Assembly (NCBI GenBank): GCA_026398785.1
Contig: JAPLSF010000085.1
Coordinates: 1-35,033, forward strand
Source: Pseudomonadota bacterium
GTDB taxonomy: Bacteria; Pseudomonadota; Gammaproteobacteria; Steroidobacterales; Steroidobacteraceae
Direction of reading: 5' to 3'
DNA length: 35,033 bases
In this document: in pieces, positions 15,306 through 21,808 of the stretch
Numbering within the stretch: position 1 is the stretch's first letter
Layout of the letters: each line of letters begins with the position of its first letter
Translations under genes and position numbers: made by a program
The notes under the pieces: model-generated
Database searches by the model: none
What the model saw: only the letters and a program-made list of their open reading frames with translations
Told to the model about the DNA's origin: nothing

Positions 15306-16322
15306 ATGACCACGACTCCCCAGGCGCGCCCGGCTTTCGGCACCGTCCTCGCCGACCAGATGAGCATCGCCACCTACGCCAACGGTGCGTGGGGCGCGGA
15401 CAAGCTCGTGCCGGTCGCCCCGATCCCCATGCACCCGTCTGCGCACGTGCTGCACTACGCCAGCACCTGCTTCGAAGGCTTCAAGGCCTATCGCTACGCG
15501 GACGACAGCATCCACGTCTTCCGCATGGACCGGCACGTGGCGCGCCTGCGCCAGAGCGCGCAGCTGCTGATGCTGCCGGTGCCGGACGAGGCGCAGCTCG
15601 AGCGCATGATCCTGCAGACGATCGATCGCAATCGTGCACAGGTGCCGGAGCCTCCGGGCGCGCTGTACATGCGGCCGGTGCTGTTCGGCACGATGCCCAA
15701 CATCGGTGCTGCGTCGCAGCCTTCGAACGAGGCCACGCTGATCGTGCTGGCGAGCCCCGTATGGGATTACTTCGCGGGCGGCATGAAGCCCCTGCGCATC
15801 TATGTCGAGGACCAGAAGCACCGCACTGCGGAGCATCTCGGCATGGTGAAAACCGGTGGCAACTACGCCGCGGCCATGGGCCCGACGCTCGCGGCCAAGG
15901 CAAAGTACCAGATCGACCAGGTGCTGTTCTGTCCGGAAGGCTCCGTGCAGGAAACCGGCGCCGCGAACTTCCTGCTGATCCGCGCAGGTCACATCCTGAC
16001 GCGCAGCCTCGATTCGACCTTCCTGCACGGCGTGACGCGCGATTCGCTGCTGACCATGGCGAAGCAGATGGGGTTCAAGGTCGAGGAGCGCGTGTTCGAC
16101 GTTGCCGAGATGATGGAGTGGGTCAAGACCGGTGAAGCCGCGCTTTCCGGCACGGCGGCCGTGCTCGCGGGTGTCGGTACGCTCGTGCGCAGCGATGGCA
16201 CTGAATTGAAGGTGGGCGGTACGGGCGACGTGGGCCCGGTGACGCAGAAGCTGCGCGCCGCGCTGGTCGCGATCCAGAACGGCACCGCACTCGACACCTT
16301 TGGCTGGACCCGCAAGGTCTGA
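15306..16322 (+). CDS. ilvE: branched-chain amino acid aminotransferase
   Basis: 338 aa, fold-class IV PLP enzyme interconverting Leu/Ile/Val and their 2-oxoacids with 2-oxoglutarate/Glu. Family marks are HYASTCFEGFKAYR, RMDRHVARLRQSA, the region RPVLFGTMPNIG, and the PLP lysine in GMVKTGGNYAAAM (about residue 183). QVLFCPEGSVQETGAANFLLI and FLHGVTRDSLL follow, then EAALSGTAAVLAGVG near the end. It lies 42 nt after bkdB on the same strand and probably in the same transcript. Its product 2-oxoacids are substrates of BkdA, so the operon covers the first two steps of branched-chain amino acid breakdown. A biosynthetic role is also possible. Confidence 0.94.
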   Translation: MTTTPQARPAFGTVLADQMSIATYANGAWGADKLVPVAPIPMHPSAHVLHYASTCFEGFKAYRYADDSIHVFRMDRHVARLRQSAQLLMLPVPDEAQLERMILQTIDRNRAQVPEPPGALYMRPVLFGTMPNIGAASQPSNEATLIVLASPVWDYFAGGMKPLRIYVEDQKHRTAEHLGMVKTGGNYAAAMGPTLAAKAKYQIDQVLFCPEGSVQETGAANFLLIRAGHILTRSLDSTFLHGVTRDSLLTMAKQMGFKVEERVFDVAEMMEWVKTGEAALSGTAAVLAGVGTLVRSDGTELKVGGTGDVGPVTQKLRAALVAIQNGTALDTFGWTRKV

Positions 16323-16336
16323 AGCCGTTACGGCGA

Positions 16337-16897
16337 TCAGTCCGTCAGCAGCAGCGAGCCGCCGGCCGACCCACGCGCAAACACCGCGCCACACACGGCA
16401 AACACCGCGCCGAGTGCGATGGAGAACGTCAGCGTCGCACTCATGCCCGCGCCGACGAGGCCGAACGATTGCAGCAATCCCGGCGCGACAGCATCGAGAC
16501 CGACGATGACGCCGCCGACGACAGAGCCCAATGCCGCCGCATTCAGCACCGTTCGCCAGCTGAGGCCGCGACCCAGGTTCTGCAGCAGCCACGCGTGCTC
16601 GCGTTCCGCTGCGGCGAGCGCTGCCGTACGATCCGGCACCTGCGTGAGTTCCGCAATCTGTTCCCGCAAGCGAGCGTCGAAGTCCGGCGACAACGCGGGG
16701 CGTGGCAAGGCATCGGCGAGCGCTGCATCGAGTTCGCCAAGCGCCGAGGCGTACGCGCGGCAGCGGGCGCAGTGCGCCATGTGGTGTTGCACGGCGCCGG
16801 CGCGGCCGGCTTCCAGCGAGCCCTCATGCAGTTCGACGAGGTCGAACTCGTAGTCGGCACAGGGCCCGAGCGTCAGGGCGAAGTGATCGGTATTCAT
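16337..16897 (-). CDS. anti-sigma factor, zinc-finger (ZAS-like) membrane protein
   Basis: 186 aa. The N-terminal cytoplasmic part contains H-x3-C-x2-C (HHMAHCARCRAY, about residues 38-49), the signature of zinc-binding anti-sigma domains. About 70 residues of helical, charged linker follow. Two hydrophobic segments near the C-terminus (TVLNAAALGSVVGGVIVGL and LTFSIALGAVFAVCGAVF) anchor it in the inner membrane. Its start codon overlaps the stop of the ECF sigma gene (ATGA, 16894-16897), the usual arrangement of a sigma/anti-sigma pair. The signal that releases the sigma factor is not evident. Confidence 0.85.
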   Translation of the reverse strand: MNTDHFALTLGPCADYEFDLVELHEGSLEAGRAGAVQHHMAHCARCRAYASALGELDAALADALPRPALSPDFDARLREQIAELTQVPDRTAALAAAEREHAWLLQNLGRGLSWRTVLNAAALGSVVGGVIVGLDAVAPGLLQSFGLVGAGMSATLTFSIALGAVFAVCGAVFARGSAGGSLLLTD

Positions 16898-17442
16898 GCG
16901 GCCTGCACCTCTTCGGGCTGGGCAAGTTCCATCAGGCGCTTGCGGGCCCGGAACAGAAGATTCTTGACCGTCCCGAGCGGCATGCCGAGCGCCTCGGCGA
17001 CGGCATCGTAGGAACGGTCTTCGAGATAAAACAGTCGCACCGCCTGCTGCTGGTTGGCGGGCAGCATCTCCAGCAGCCGCAGCAGGTTGTCGCGTTCGGG
17101 GTCGTCCGCCGGTCCCGTCGCAATGCTCGTGGCCGCGTGTTGCGCCTCGGTCGAGTCCGGGTCGTCGAACGAAACGGTCGGTCGGCGCTTGCGCAGCTCC
17201 ATCAGGCAGGTGTTCCTGGTAATGGCGTAGATCCAGGTGCCCAGTGCCGCCCGGCCATCGAAACCCGGCAGGGCCTTCCAGACGCGGACGAGCGTTTCCT
17301 GCGCCGCGTCTTCCGCTGCCGCCCGGTCCTTGAGGATCGAAAAGGCGAGCCGAAACACACGGTTACGGAATTCCGGCACGATCAGGTCGAAGGCGCGGGC
17401 ATGCCTGCCTGCCGCCAGATGACCTTCGATTGCCGCGTCCAT
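16894..17442 (-). CDS. ECF-type RNA polymerase sigma factor
   Basis: 182 aa with region 2 (about 18-85: FRNRVFRLAFSILKDRAAAEDAAQETLVRVWKAL then LGTWIYAITRNTCLMELRKRR) and region 4 (about 120-172: LLRLLEMLPANQQQAVRLFYLEDRSYDAVAEALGMPLGTVKNLLFRARKRL). Regions 1 and 3 are absent, as in all ECF factors. The ATG at 17442 is needed to keep the first helix of region 2, and no in-frame start lies closer. The promoter motif upstream places the likely transcription start at or next to this ATG, so the mRNA may be leaderless. Co-transcribed with the anti-sigma gene. Confidence 0.95.
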   Translation of the reverse strand: MDAAIEGHLAAGRHARAFDLIVPEFRNRVFRLAFSILKDRAAAEDAAQETLVRVWKALPGFDGRAALGTWIYAITRNTCLMELRKRRPTVSFDDPDSTEAQHAATSIATGPADDPERDNLLRLLEMLPANQQQAVRLFYLEDRSYDAVAEALGMPLGTVKNLLFRARKRLMELAQPEEVQAA

Positions 17443-17448
17443 GGGCCT

Positions 17449-17478
17449 TTATATGCCTCCGGGAGCCGGAAGGTTGCA
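17449..17478 (-). promoter_or_regulatory. candidate ECF-dependent promoter of the sigma/anti-sigma operon
   Basis: Read on the minus strand: TGCAACCTT - 13 nt - GCATATAA. The same two boxes with the same spacing occur on the plus strand at 17491-17520. From AACCTT to TATAA is 16 nt, normal for ECF promoters, and AAC in the -35 is the usual ECF core. The TATAA ends 7 nt before the sigma ATG. Confidence 0.65.
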
Positions 17479-17490
17479 AGCAAAGGCCGC

Positions 17491-17520
17491 TGCAACCTTT
17501 CTCCGGGGCGATGCATATAA
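17491..17520 (+). promoter_or_regulatory. candidate ECF-dependent promoter of the DUF6249-like gene
   Basis: TGCAACCTT - 13 nt - GCATATAA, a mirror copy of the motif at 17449-17478; the two -35 boxes face each other 12 nt apart. Transcription would start near 17527, leaving a leader of about 20 nt that contains AGGAGG. Confidence 0.65.
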
Positions 17521-17546
17521 CCATCAACAGCCCAGGAGGCACGTCC

Positions 17547-17966
17547 ATGAACGAAGAAGTGGTTGCAGTTTTCATCCCGATCGTCGCGATCGTCATGTCG
17601 CTTGGGATTCCCATCATTTACCAGATCCTCGATTACCGGCGCCGTCGCGACGTCGTCGAGGCGCACCACAAGGAGCGCATGGCCGCCATCGAGCGCGGCA
17701 TGGAACTGCCGGCGTTGCCGGACGCGTATTATGGCCCGCTGGATCGCAACAAGCGTCCGCGCCATCTGCTCACCGGCATGGTCTGGCTGTTCATCGGCAT
17801 CGCGCTGTTCCTGGCGCTCGGCGCCGTGGCAGGTGAGGACGTGCGGTTCTTCGGCCTGATTCCCGCCGGGGTTGGCCTCGCATTCCTGATCTACTACTTC
17901 ATCGAAGGCAAGCACGAGGCCGCGGCCTTCAGGGCCAAGGAAGCCGCTCGCGACGCGGCCGCCTGA
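17547..17966 (+). CDS. small inner-membrane protein, DUF6249-like, ECF target
   Basis: 139 aa. The start at 17547 follows a perfect AGGAGG (17533-17538). The N-terminal helix EEVVAVFIPIVAIVMSLGIPIIYQ is followed by a basic and helical cytoplasmic part, YRRRRDVVEAHHKERMAAIERGMELPALPD. Two more helices (HLLTGMVWLFIGIALFLALG and FFGLIPAGVGLAFLIYYFIEG) and a charged tail complete the protein. The pattern KERMAAIERG-x-x-x-P-x-P is seen in small proteins annotated DUF6249, often beside ECF sigma genes. The mirror promoter makes it a likely direct target of the neighbouring sigma factor. Biochemical function unknown. Confidence 0.8.
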   Translation: MNEEVVAVFIPIVAIVMSLGIPIIYQILDYRRRRDVVEAHHKERMAAIERGMELPALPDAYYGPLDRNKRPRHLLTGMVWLFIGIALFLALGAVAGEDVRFFGLIPAGVGLAFLIYYFIEGKHEAAAFRAKEAARDAAA

Positions 17967-17981
17967 CTCCGCGGGCCGCAG

Positions 17982-18010
17982 GGATGCGAAGATGCCTGCA
18001 TCTTCCATCC
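17982..18010 (+). terminator. hairpin between the DUF6249-like and aldose dehydrogenase genes
   Basis: GGATG-C-GAAGATGC, CT, GCATCTTC-CATCC: 13 pairs with one bulged C, 16 nt after the stop of the small membrane protein. No U-run follows, so it may act as a weak terminator or transcript-end stabiliser. Confidence 0.4.
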
Positions 18011-18026
18011 TCGCCCGGAGTTCTTC

Positions 18027-19208
18027 ATGTCGCGGCCGGTCCGGTCCTCGCCCCGAGCGCAGCTCGTCACTGCCTCGGTCGTTCCCGCCTTGAGCGCGAT
18101 CGCACTGCTGGCCTTTGCCCCGGCGGCTTGCGCCCTCGACGACACCATGGGCGTCGTCACCCAGAAAGCCAGGGTGGAGTTGACGGTCGTCACGAGTGGG
18201 CTCGAGCACCCCTGGGGCATCGCCTTTCTCCCGGACGGTCGAGCGCTGGTCACCGAACGTCCCGGCCGGCTGCGTGTACTCGACCGCAACGGCAAGGCCG
18301 GCGAGCCACTCACCGGCGTGCCGGCGGTGGACGCGGTCGGGCAGGGCGGCCTGCTCGACGTTGCGCTCGATCCTGATTTCGCGCGCAACCAGCGCATCTA
18401 TCTTTCGTACGCGGAACCCCGCGGCGGGGGAACGAATGGCACGAGCGTCGTCCGCGCGAAGCTCGGGGCCAGCGGGCTCGGCGACGTCACCGTCATTTTT
18501 CGACAGCAGCCGGCGATGGCCAGCAGGCACCACTTCGGCTCGCGCCTCGTGTTTGGTCGCGACGGCAACCTGTTCGTGACGCTGGGAGACCGCAACTCCG
18601 GGCGCGACAAGGTGCAGCTGCTCGACAATCACATCGGCAAGGTCGTGCGCATCGACCGCGATGGCAAGGCACCGGCGGACAACCCGTACCTCAAGCAGGC
18701 GGGCGCACTGCCGGAAATATGGTCCGTCGGGCATCGCAACGTCCAGGGCGCGGCGCTCGATCCTGCGACCGGCGATCTCTGGACGGACGAACACGGCCCG
18801 AAAGGCGGCGACGAACTCAACCGCACGCTCGGTGGCCGCAACTACGGCTGGCCGCTCGTCACGTACGGGATGGAGTATTCAGGCAAGCCGATCAGCGATC
18901 GCACCGCAGCGCCAGGATTGGAATCGCCTGTGCATTACTGGGTACCTTCGATCGCGACGAGTGGACTCGCGTTCTATACGGGGGCAGCGATCCCGGAGTG
19001 GTACGGCAACGTGTTCGTGGGCGGGTTGAAGGTGGGCGAACTGGCGCGACTCGAGCTGCGCGACGGTAAGGTCGTGAGCGAGGAACGACTGTTCGTCGAG
19101 GCGCTCGGGAAGCGGATTCGCACCGTCGTGAACGGGCCGGATGGCGCGTTGTACCTGCTTACCGACGAGGAAGACGGGCAGCTGATCCGGGTGACGGCGG
19201 CGAAGTAA
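18027..19208 (+). CDS. periplasmic PQQ-dependent aldose/sorbosone dehydrogenase-type protein
   Basis: 393 aa. A basic then hydrophobic N-terminus ending in PAACALD indicates Sec export. The rest is a six-bladed beta-propeller of the glucose/sorbosone dehydrogenase (GSDH, YliI) family: LEHPWGIAFLPDGRALVTERPGRL, GQGGLLDVALDPDF, RHHFGSRLVFGRDGNLFVTLGDR, IGKVVRIDRDG, IWSVGHRNVQGAALDP, DEHGPKGGDELN and GRNYGWPLVTYG. These residues shape the PQQ and calcium sites in known members. It would oxidise aldoses in the periplasm and needs PQQ, for which no synthesis genes are here. The start follows CCGGAG at good distance. Its TAA lies inside the first copy of a 33-bp direct repeat. Confidence 0.92.
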   Translation: MSRPVRSSPRAQLVTASVVPALSAIALLAFAPAACALDDTMGVVTQKARVELTVVTSGLEHPWGIAFLPDGRALVTERPGRLRVLDRNGKAGEPLTGVPAVDAVGQGGLLDVALDPDFARNQRIYLSYAEPRGGGTNGTSVVRAKLGASGLGDVTVIFRQQPAMASRHHFGSRLVFGRDGNLFVTLGDRNSGRDKVQLLDNHIGKVVRIDRDGKAPADNPYLKQAGALPEIWSVGHRNVQGAALDPATGDLWTDEHGPKGGDELNRTLGGRNYGWPLVTYGMEYSGKPISDRTAAPGLESPVHYWVPSIATSGLAFYTGAAIPEWYGNVFVGGLKVGELARLELRDGKVVSEERLFVEALGKRIRTVVNGPDGALYLLTDEEDGQLIRVTAAK

Positions 19209-19272
19209 GTCCCTAGGCCCGTCGCCGCCCGACCTGTAAGTAAGTCCCTAGGCCCGTCGCCGCCCGACCTGT
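19205..19272 (+). repeat. tandem duplication, 33 bp twice, period 35
   Basis: 19205-19237 and 19240-19272 are identical (GTAAGTCCCTAGGCCCGTCG... to ...GACCTGTA), joined by AG-containing linker bases. The first copy contains the stop codon of the aldose dehydrogenase gene; the second ends 13 nt before the tRNA-Ile gene. It looks like a recent local duplication, not a phage attachment site, as it shares nothing with the tRNA. Confidence 0.9.
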
Positions 19273-19277
19273 AGTAT
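19272..19277 (+). promoter_or_regulatory. possible -10 box of the tRNA-Ile gene
   Basis: TAGTAT followed by a GC-rich discriminator (TCGCGCGG) 8 nt before the mature tRNA 5' end, as in stringently controlled stable-RNA promoters. No clear -35 box is visible. Confidence 0.3.
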
Positions 19278-19285
19278 TCGCGCGG

Positions 19286-19597
19286 GGGCCTGTAGCACAG
19301 CGGTTAGTGCAGGGGACTCATCGAAAGGTGCCTCCGCGGAGTAATCCACGGAGTGGACGGGATGAATTCAGGGAAACCTAATGGCGAAGGCGCCGATGGC
19401 AATCCTGAGCCAAGCCGGCGGTACACCGCCGGAAGGTGCAGAGACTACCTGAGGGCTGCAGTGCCCTTGATAACAGGTTCAGCTTCCCGCACCCGACCGG
19501 CATTAGGCCGAGGGTGAAGAGATAGTCCACGCCCGAAGGAAACTTCGGGGCCACGTGAATCCCTTGGTCCTGGGTTCGAATCCCAGCGGGCCCACCA
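19286..19597 (+). tRNA. ileX: tRNA-Ile(CAU), interrupted by a group I intron
   Basis: Exons 19286-19321 and 19558-19597 join into a 76-nt tRNA with all arms paired. Acceptor GGGCCTG pairs with CGGGCCC, then ACCA encoded. The D-stem is GCAC/GTGC, the anticodon stem GGGGA/TCCCT with loop CTCATAA, and the T-arm CTGGG-TTCGAAT-CCCAG. Anticodon CAU would fit Met or Ile2. C4-G69 and C5-G68 in the acceptor, which TilS recognises, and the GACTCATAATC...TTGGTC context indicate the minor isoleucine tRNA, whose C34 becomes lysidine to read AUA. Splicing is needed for function because the intron splits the anticodon loop after U36. The gene symbol follows E. coli usage and is tentative. Confidence 0.93.
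19322..19557 (+). ncRNA. self-splicing group I intron (IC3-like), 236 nt, no ORF
   Basis: Starts after U36 of the tRNA and ends with G, as group I introns do. P1 can form between exon CAU and intron GUG (19328-19330), giving the required U-G pair at the 5' site. The conserved core elements are in order: P, AATTCAGGGAAACCTAA (near 19364-19381); Q, AATCCTGAGCCAAGCC (19401-19416); R, GGTGCAGAGACT (19435-19446); S, AAGAGATAGTCC (19517-19528). R and S can form P7 (AGACTA with TAGTC). P6 is a perfect CCGGCGG/CCGCCGG hairpin (19415-19432) and P9 a CCCGAAG/CTTCGGG stem capped by GAAA (19532-19549). It matches in site and core the ~205-nt tRNA-Ile(CAU) intron of the betaproteobacterium Azoarcus. No homing endonuclease is encoded. 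Confidence 0.95.
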
Positions 19598-19608
19598 CGA
19601 TTTCATCC

Positions 19609-19728
19609 GTGAAGCTGCGCGCGGCAATGAGGATTGAATGCAGTGCCGAGCTGCAGGACTATGACGCCATGACTGCCCGACTCCGAAAGCCATCGCTGCG
19701 CCACTCCGGCTGGCCAAGCACCGGATGA
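19609..19728 (+). CDS. possible 39-residue leader peptide before the ATP-grasp gene
   Basis: GTG at 19609 (or ATG at 19627, 33 residues) reads in frame to a TGA that overlaps the ATP-grasp start as ATGA (19725-19728). The peptide has two acidic patches (CSAELQDYD) and a basic tail. No good ribosome-binding site is visible and I recognise no family, so it may be chance. It is listed because the overlap matches the coupling used by the three genes that follow. Confidence 0.2.
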   Translation: MKLRAAMRIECSAELQDYDAMTARLRKPSLRHSGWPSTG

Positions 19729-21110
19729 GTTCCTCGCCCCGCATCGGTTGGCTTTTCGCCTACGACTGGGATCGAGGAGCGATGCAGCGCCTCGGCGCGC
19801 CCGGTGGCACGGTGCGCTGCGATCATGCCGGCTTCGACCTGTTCTCGTTCCCGAGCAATCTCAGGTTGCCGCGATTCGACCTCGAGTGCTTCGCGGCGCG
19901 GCAGGCGGAGCGCGGGCGGCGGCGCGGTTGGCGCGCTGTGCTGTCCCATCATGAGCAATTCGGCACCCTCGCCGCGGCGCTGGTGGCCGAGCGGCTCGGG
20001 CTGCCTGGCGCGACGCCGGAAAGCATCCTCGCCGCGCAGCACAAGCTGCACGCGCGACGCGTACTGGCGCAGGTTGCGCCCGCTGCCAACCTGCATTTCA
20101 CTGGCCTGGACAAGGGCGAAGACGCGCCCGTTCCCGGGGACCTCGGCTACCCCGTGTTCGTAAAGCCGGTGAAAGGCGCGTTTTCGGTGCTCGCACGCCG
20201 CATCGAGGAGCCTGATCAGCTGCGCGCGCATACGCGCTTCGGCTGGCCCGAGCGCTGGCTCATCCGCCAGCTGGTCGAGCCCTTCGAGCGCGTGTGCCGT
20301 GCCCGGCTGCCGCAGGCGGGCAGCGCGTACCGGATGCTGCTCGAAGAGCCGGTGGCACCGCAGACCGCGCAGTTCAACCTCGACGGCTGGGTGCAGGACG
20401 GCCGCGTGCACGCACTGGGCGTGGTGGACGCCGTCATGTACCCCGGCACCCAGGCCTTCATGCGCTGGGAACACCCGAGCCGGCTCGCCGCGGAGGTGCA
20501 GCGGCGCGCACTCGAGGTGGCGCAGCGCTTTCTCGGCGCCATCGGTTACGCGCACGGGTTCTTCAACCTGGAATTCTTCTACGACGATCGCGACGACCGC
20601 CTCCGCGTGATCGAGTGCAATCCCCGGCTGGCTTCGCAGTTTTCCGACCTGTATGAGCGCGTGCATGGCGTGGACGCCCACGCCATGGCGCTGGCGCTGG
20701 CACTAGGCGCGGATCCGCAGTCGCTGCCGCTCCGCCGGCCCACCGCCGGGGCGGCCGCCAGCCTCGTATACCGGGCCTTCGATGCGAGTGGTGTCGTGCC
20801 GTCGGCACCGACCGCGCCGCAGCGCGAGGCCCTGGCCCGCGGATTTCCAGATGCACTCTTGCTCAGTTTTTCCAAGAGGGGGCGCTCGCTCGCCCGCGAC
20901 TTCCACTGGACCGGCAGCCACCGCTACGGGATCGTGCACCTGGGCGGGCGCGACCGCGAGCACCTGCGCCAGCGCTGTGAGGATGCCAGCGCGCTGCTCG
21001 GCTGGCCGGCGCCCTACCTCGACCATGGCCCGCTGCCAGCGCGCGTGCACGCCGCGACGCCAGGCTTCTCCTCGCTCGGCGCGCCGGCGGCCGAGGCATC
21101 CACGGCATGA
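19725..21110 (+). CDS. ATP-grasp domain protein, carboxylate-amine ligase type
   Basis: 461 aa. An N-terminal ~90-residue domain with LSHHEQFGTLAAALVAERLGLPG precedes an ATP-grasp fold. AAQHKLHARRVLAQVA marks the entry to the fold. GYPVFVKPVKGAFSVLARRI (about residues 143-162) is the P-loop-like strand pair with the ATP lysine. The Mg-binding end is HGFFNLEFFYDDRDDRLRVIECNPRLASQF (about 281-310), with Glu and the E-x-N-P-R motif. Such enzymes activate a carboxylate as acyl phosphate and join it to an amine or thiol. The substrate is unknown. The C-terminal ~140 residues resemble no domain I recognise. It overlaps the methyltransferase gene by 4 bp, so the operon products probably act together. 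Confidence 0.8.
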   Translation: MSSSPRIGWLFAYDWDRGAMQRLGAPGGTVRCDHAGFDLFSFPSNLRLPRFDLECFAARQAERGRRRGWRAVLSHHEQFGTLAAALVAERLGLPGATPESILAAQHKLHARRVLAQVAPAANLHFTGLDKGEDAPVPGDLGYPVFVKPVKGAFSVLARRIEEPDQLRAHTRFGWPERWLIRQLVEPFERVCRARLPQAGSAYRMLLEEPVAPQTAQFNLDGWVQDGRVHALGVVDAVMYPGTQAFMRWEHPSRLAAEVQRRALEVAQRFLGAIGYAHGFFNLEFFYDDRDDRLRVIECNPRLASQFSDLYERVHGVDAHAMALALALGADPQSLPLRRPTAGAAASLVYRAFDASGVVPSAPTAPQREALARGFPDALLLSFSKRGRSLARDFHWTGSHRYGIVHLGGRDREHLRQRCEDASALLGWPAPYLDHGPLPARVHAATPGFSSLGAPAAEASTA

Positions 21111-21808
21111 GCAGGGCGCCGTCACGGCAGGGTCCTGCGACCTTGCCCGACGCGGAGGTCCGTGCTCGCTCGGTGCTGAAGTACCGGCAACGGGCCGCGG
21201 GCTATGACGCCACCTGCGGTCCGACCTGGCCGATCCGCGAGCGTACGGTGGCCGCGCTGCGGCTGCAGCCCGGGCAGCGCGTGCTCGATGTCGGTTGCGG
21301 CACCGGCCTCAGCCTGGCCCTGCTGCGCGACGCGGTCGGCGAGACCGGCTTGGTCTTCGGCTTCGACCAGAGTCCCGAGATGCAGGCGCGCGCGCGCGCG
21401 CGTGTCGCCGCGGCCGGGTGGAGCAACGTGCTGCTGTTCGAGACACCCGCGCAGGCGCTGCGCCTGCCGGAACCGGTCGATGCGCTGTTCTTCCACTACA
21501 CGCACGACATCCTGCGCTCGGCGTCCGCGGTGAGCGCGGTGCTGGCTTGCGCGCGTGCGGGTGCCGCGGTGGCGATCGCCGGCATCAAGTACTTCCCGTG
21601 GTGGCTCGCGCCGCTGAATCCCTGGGTCCATCTCAAGAACCGCGGCTACAACGGGGCGCCGGGCGAGCTGCGCACGCCGTGGGACCGCATTGCGCCTCAG
21701 CTGCTGGATTGGCACATCACGCCGGTGCAGTTCGGCATGGGTTACATCGGCGTCGGGCGGGTAGCGGAACGCGGCGCGGCGGCGCCGGATGCGGACGCCG
21801 GGCCATGA
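21107..21808 (+). CDS. class I SAM-dependent methyltransferase
   Basis: 233 aa. Motif I VLDVGCGTGLSLALL (about residues 62-76) binds S-adenosylmethionine and the acidic end of strand 2 is in VFGFDQSPEM. DALFFHYTHDILR occupies the motif IV position. AGIKYFPWWLAPLNPWVHLKNRGYN in the C-terminal half is hydrophobic and aromatic, which suits a lipophilic or membrane-near acceptor. The UbiE-like fold is clear but the acceptor is not. Both ends overlap neighbours as ATGA, so it is translationally coupled to the ATP-grasp gene before it and the sulfatase-like gene after it. Confidence 0.88.
   Translation: MSRAPSRQGPATLPDAEVRARSVLKYRQRAAGYDATCGPTWPIRERTVAALRLQPGQRVLDVGCGTGLSLALLRDAVGETGLVFGFDQSPEMQARARARVAAAGWSNVLLFETPAQALRLPEPVDALFFHYTHDILRSASAVSAVLACARAGAAVAIAGIKYFPWWLAPLNPWVHLKNRGYNGAPGELRTPWDRIAPQLLDWHITPVQFGMGYIGVGRVAERGAAAPDADAGP

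Noticed and set aside
19286-19597. Reading the CAU tRNA as elongator or initiator Met
   Set aside because: C4-G69/C5-G68 and the GACTCATAATC anticodon arm fit tRNA-Ile2; the Met tRNAs have different acceptor and anticodon-stem sequences.
19205-19600. Integration site of a genomic island at the tRNA
   Set aside because: No integrase is near, the 33-bp repeat shares no sequence with the tRNA 3' end, and the following genes have normal composition.
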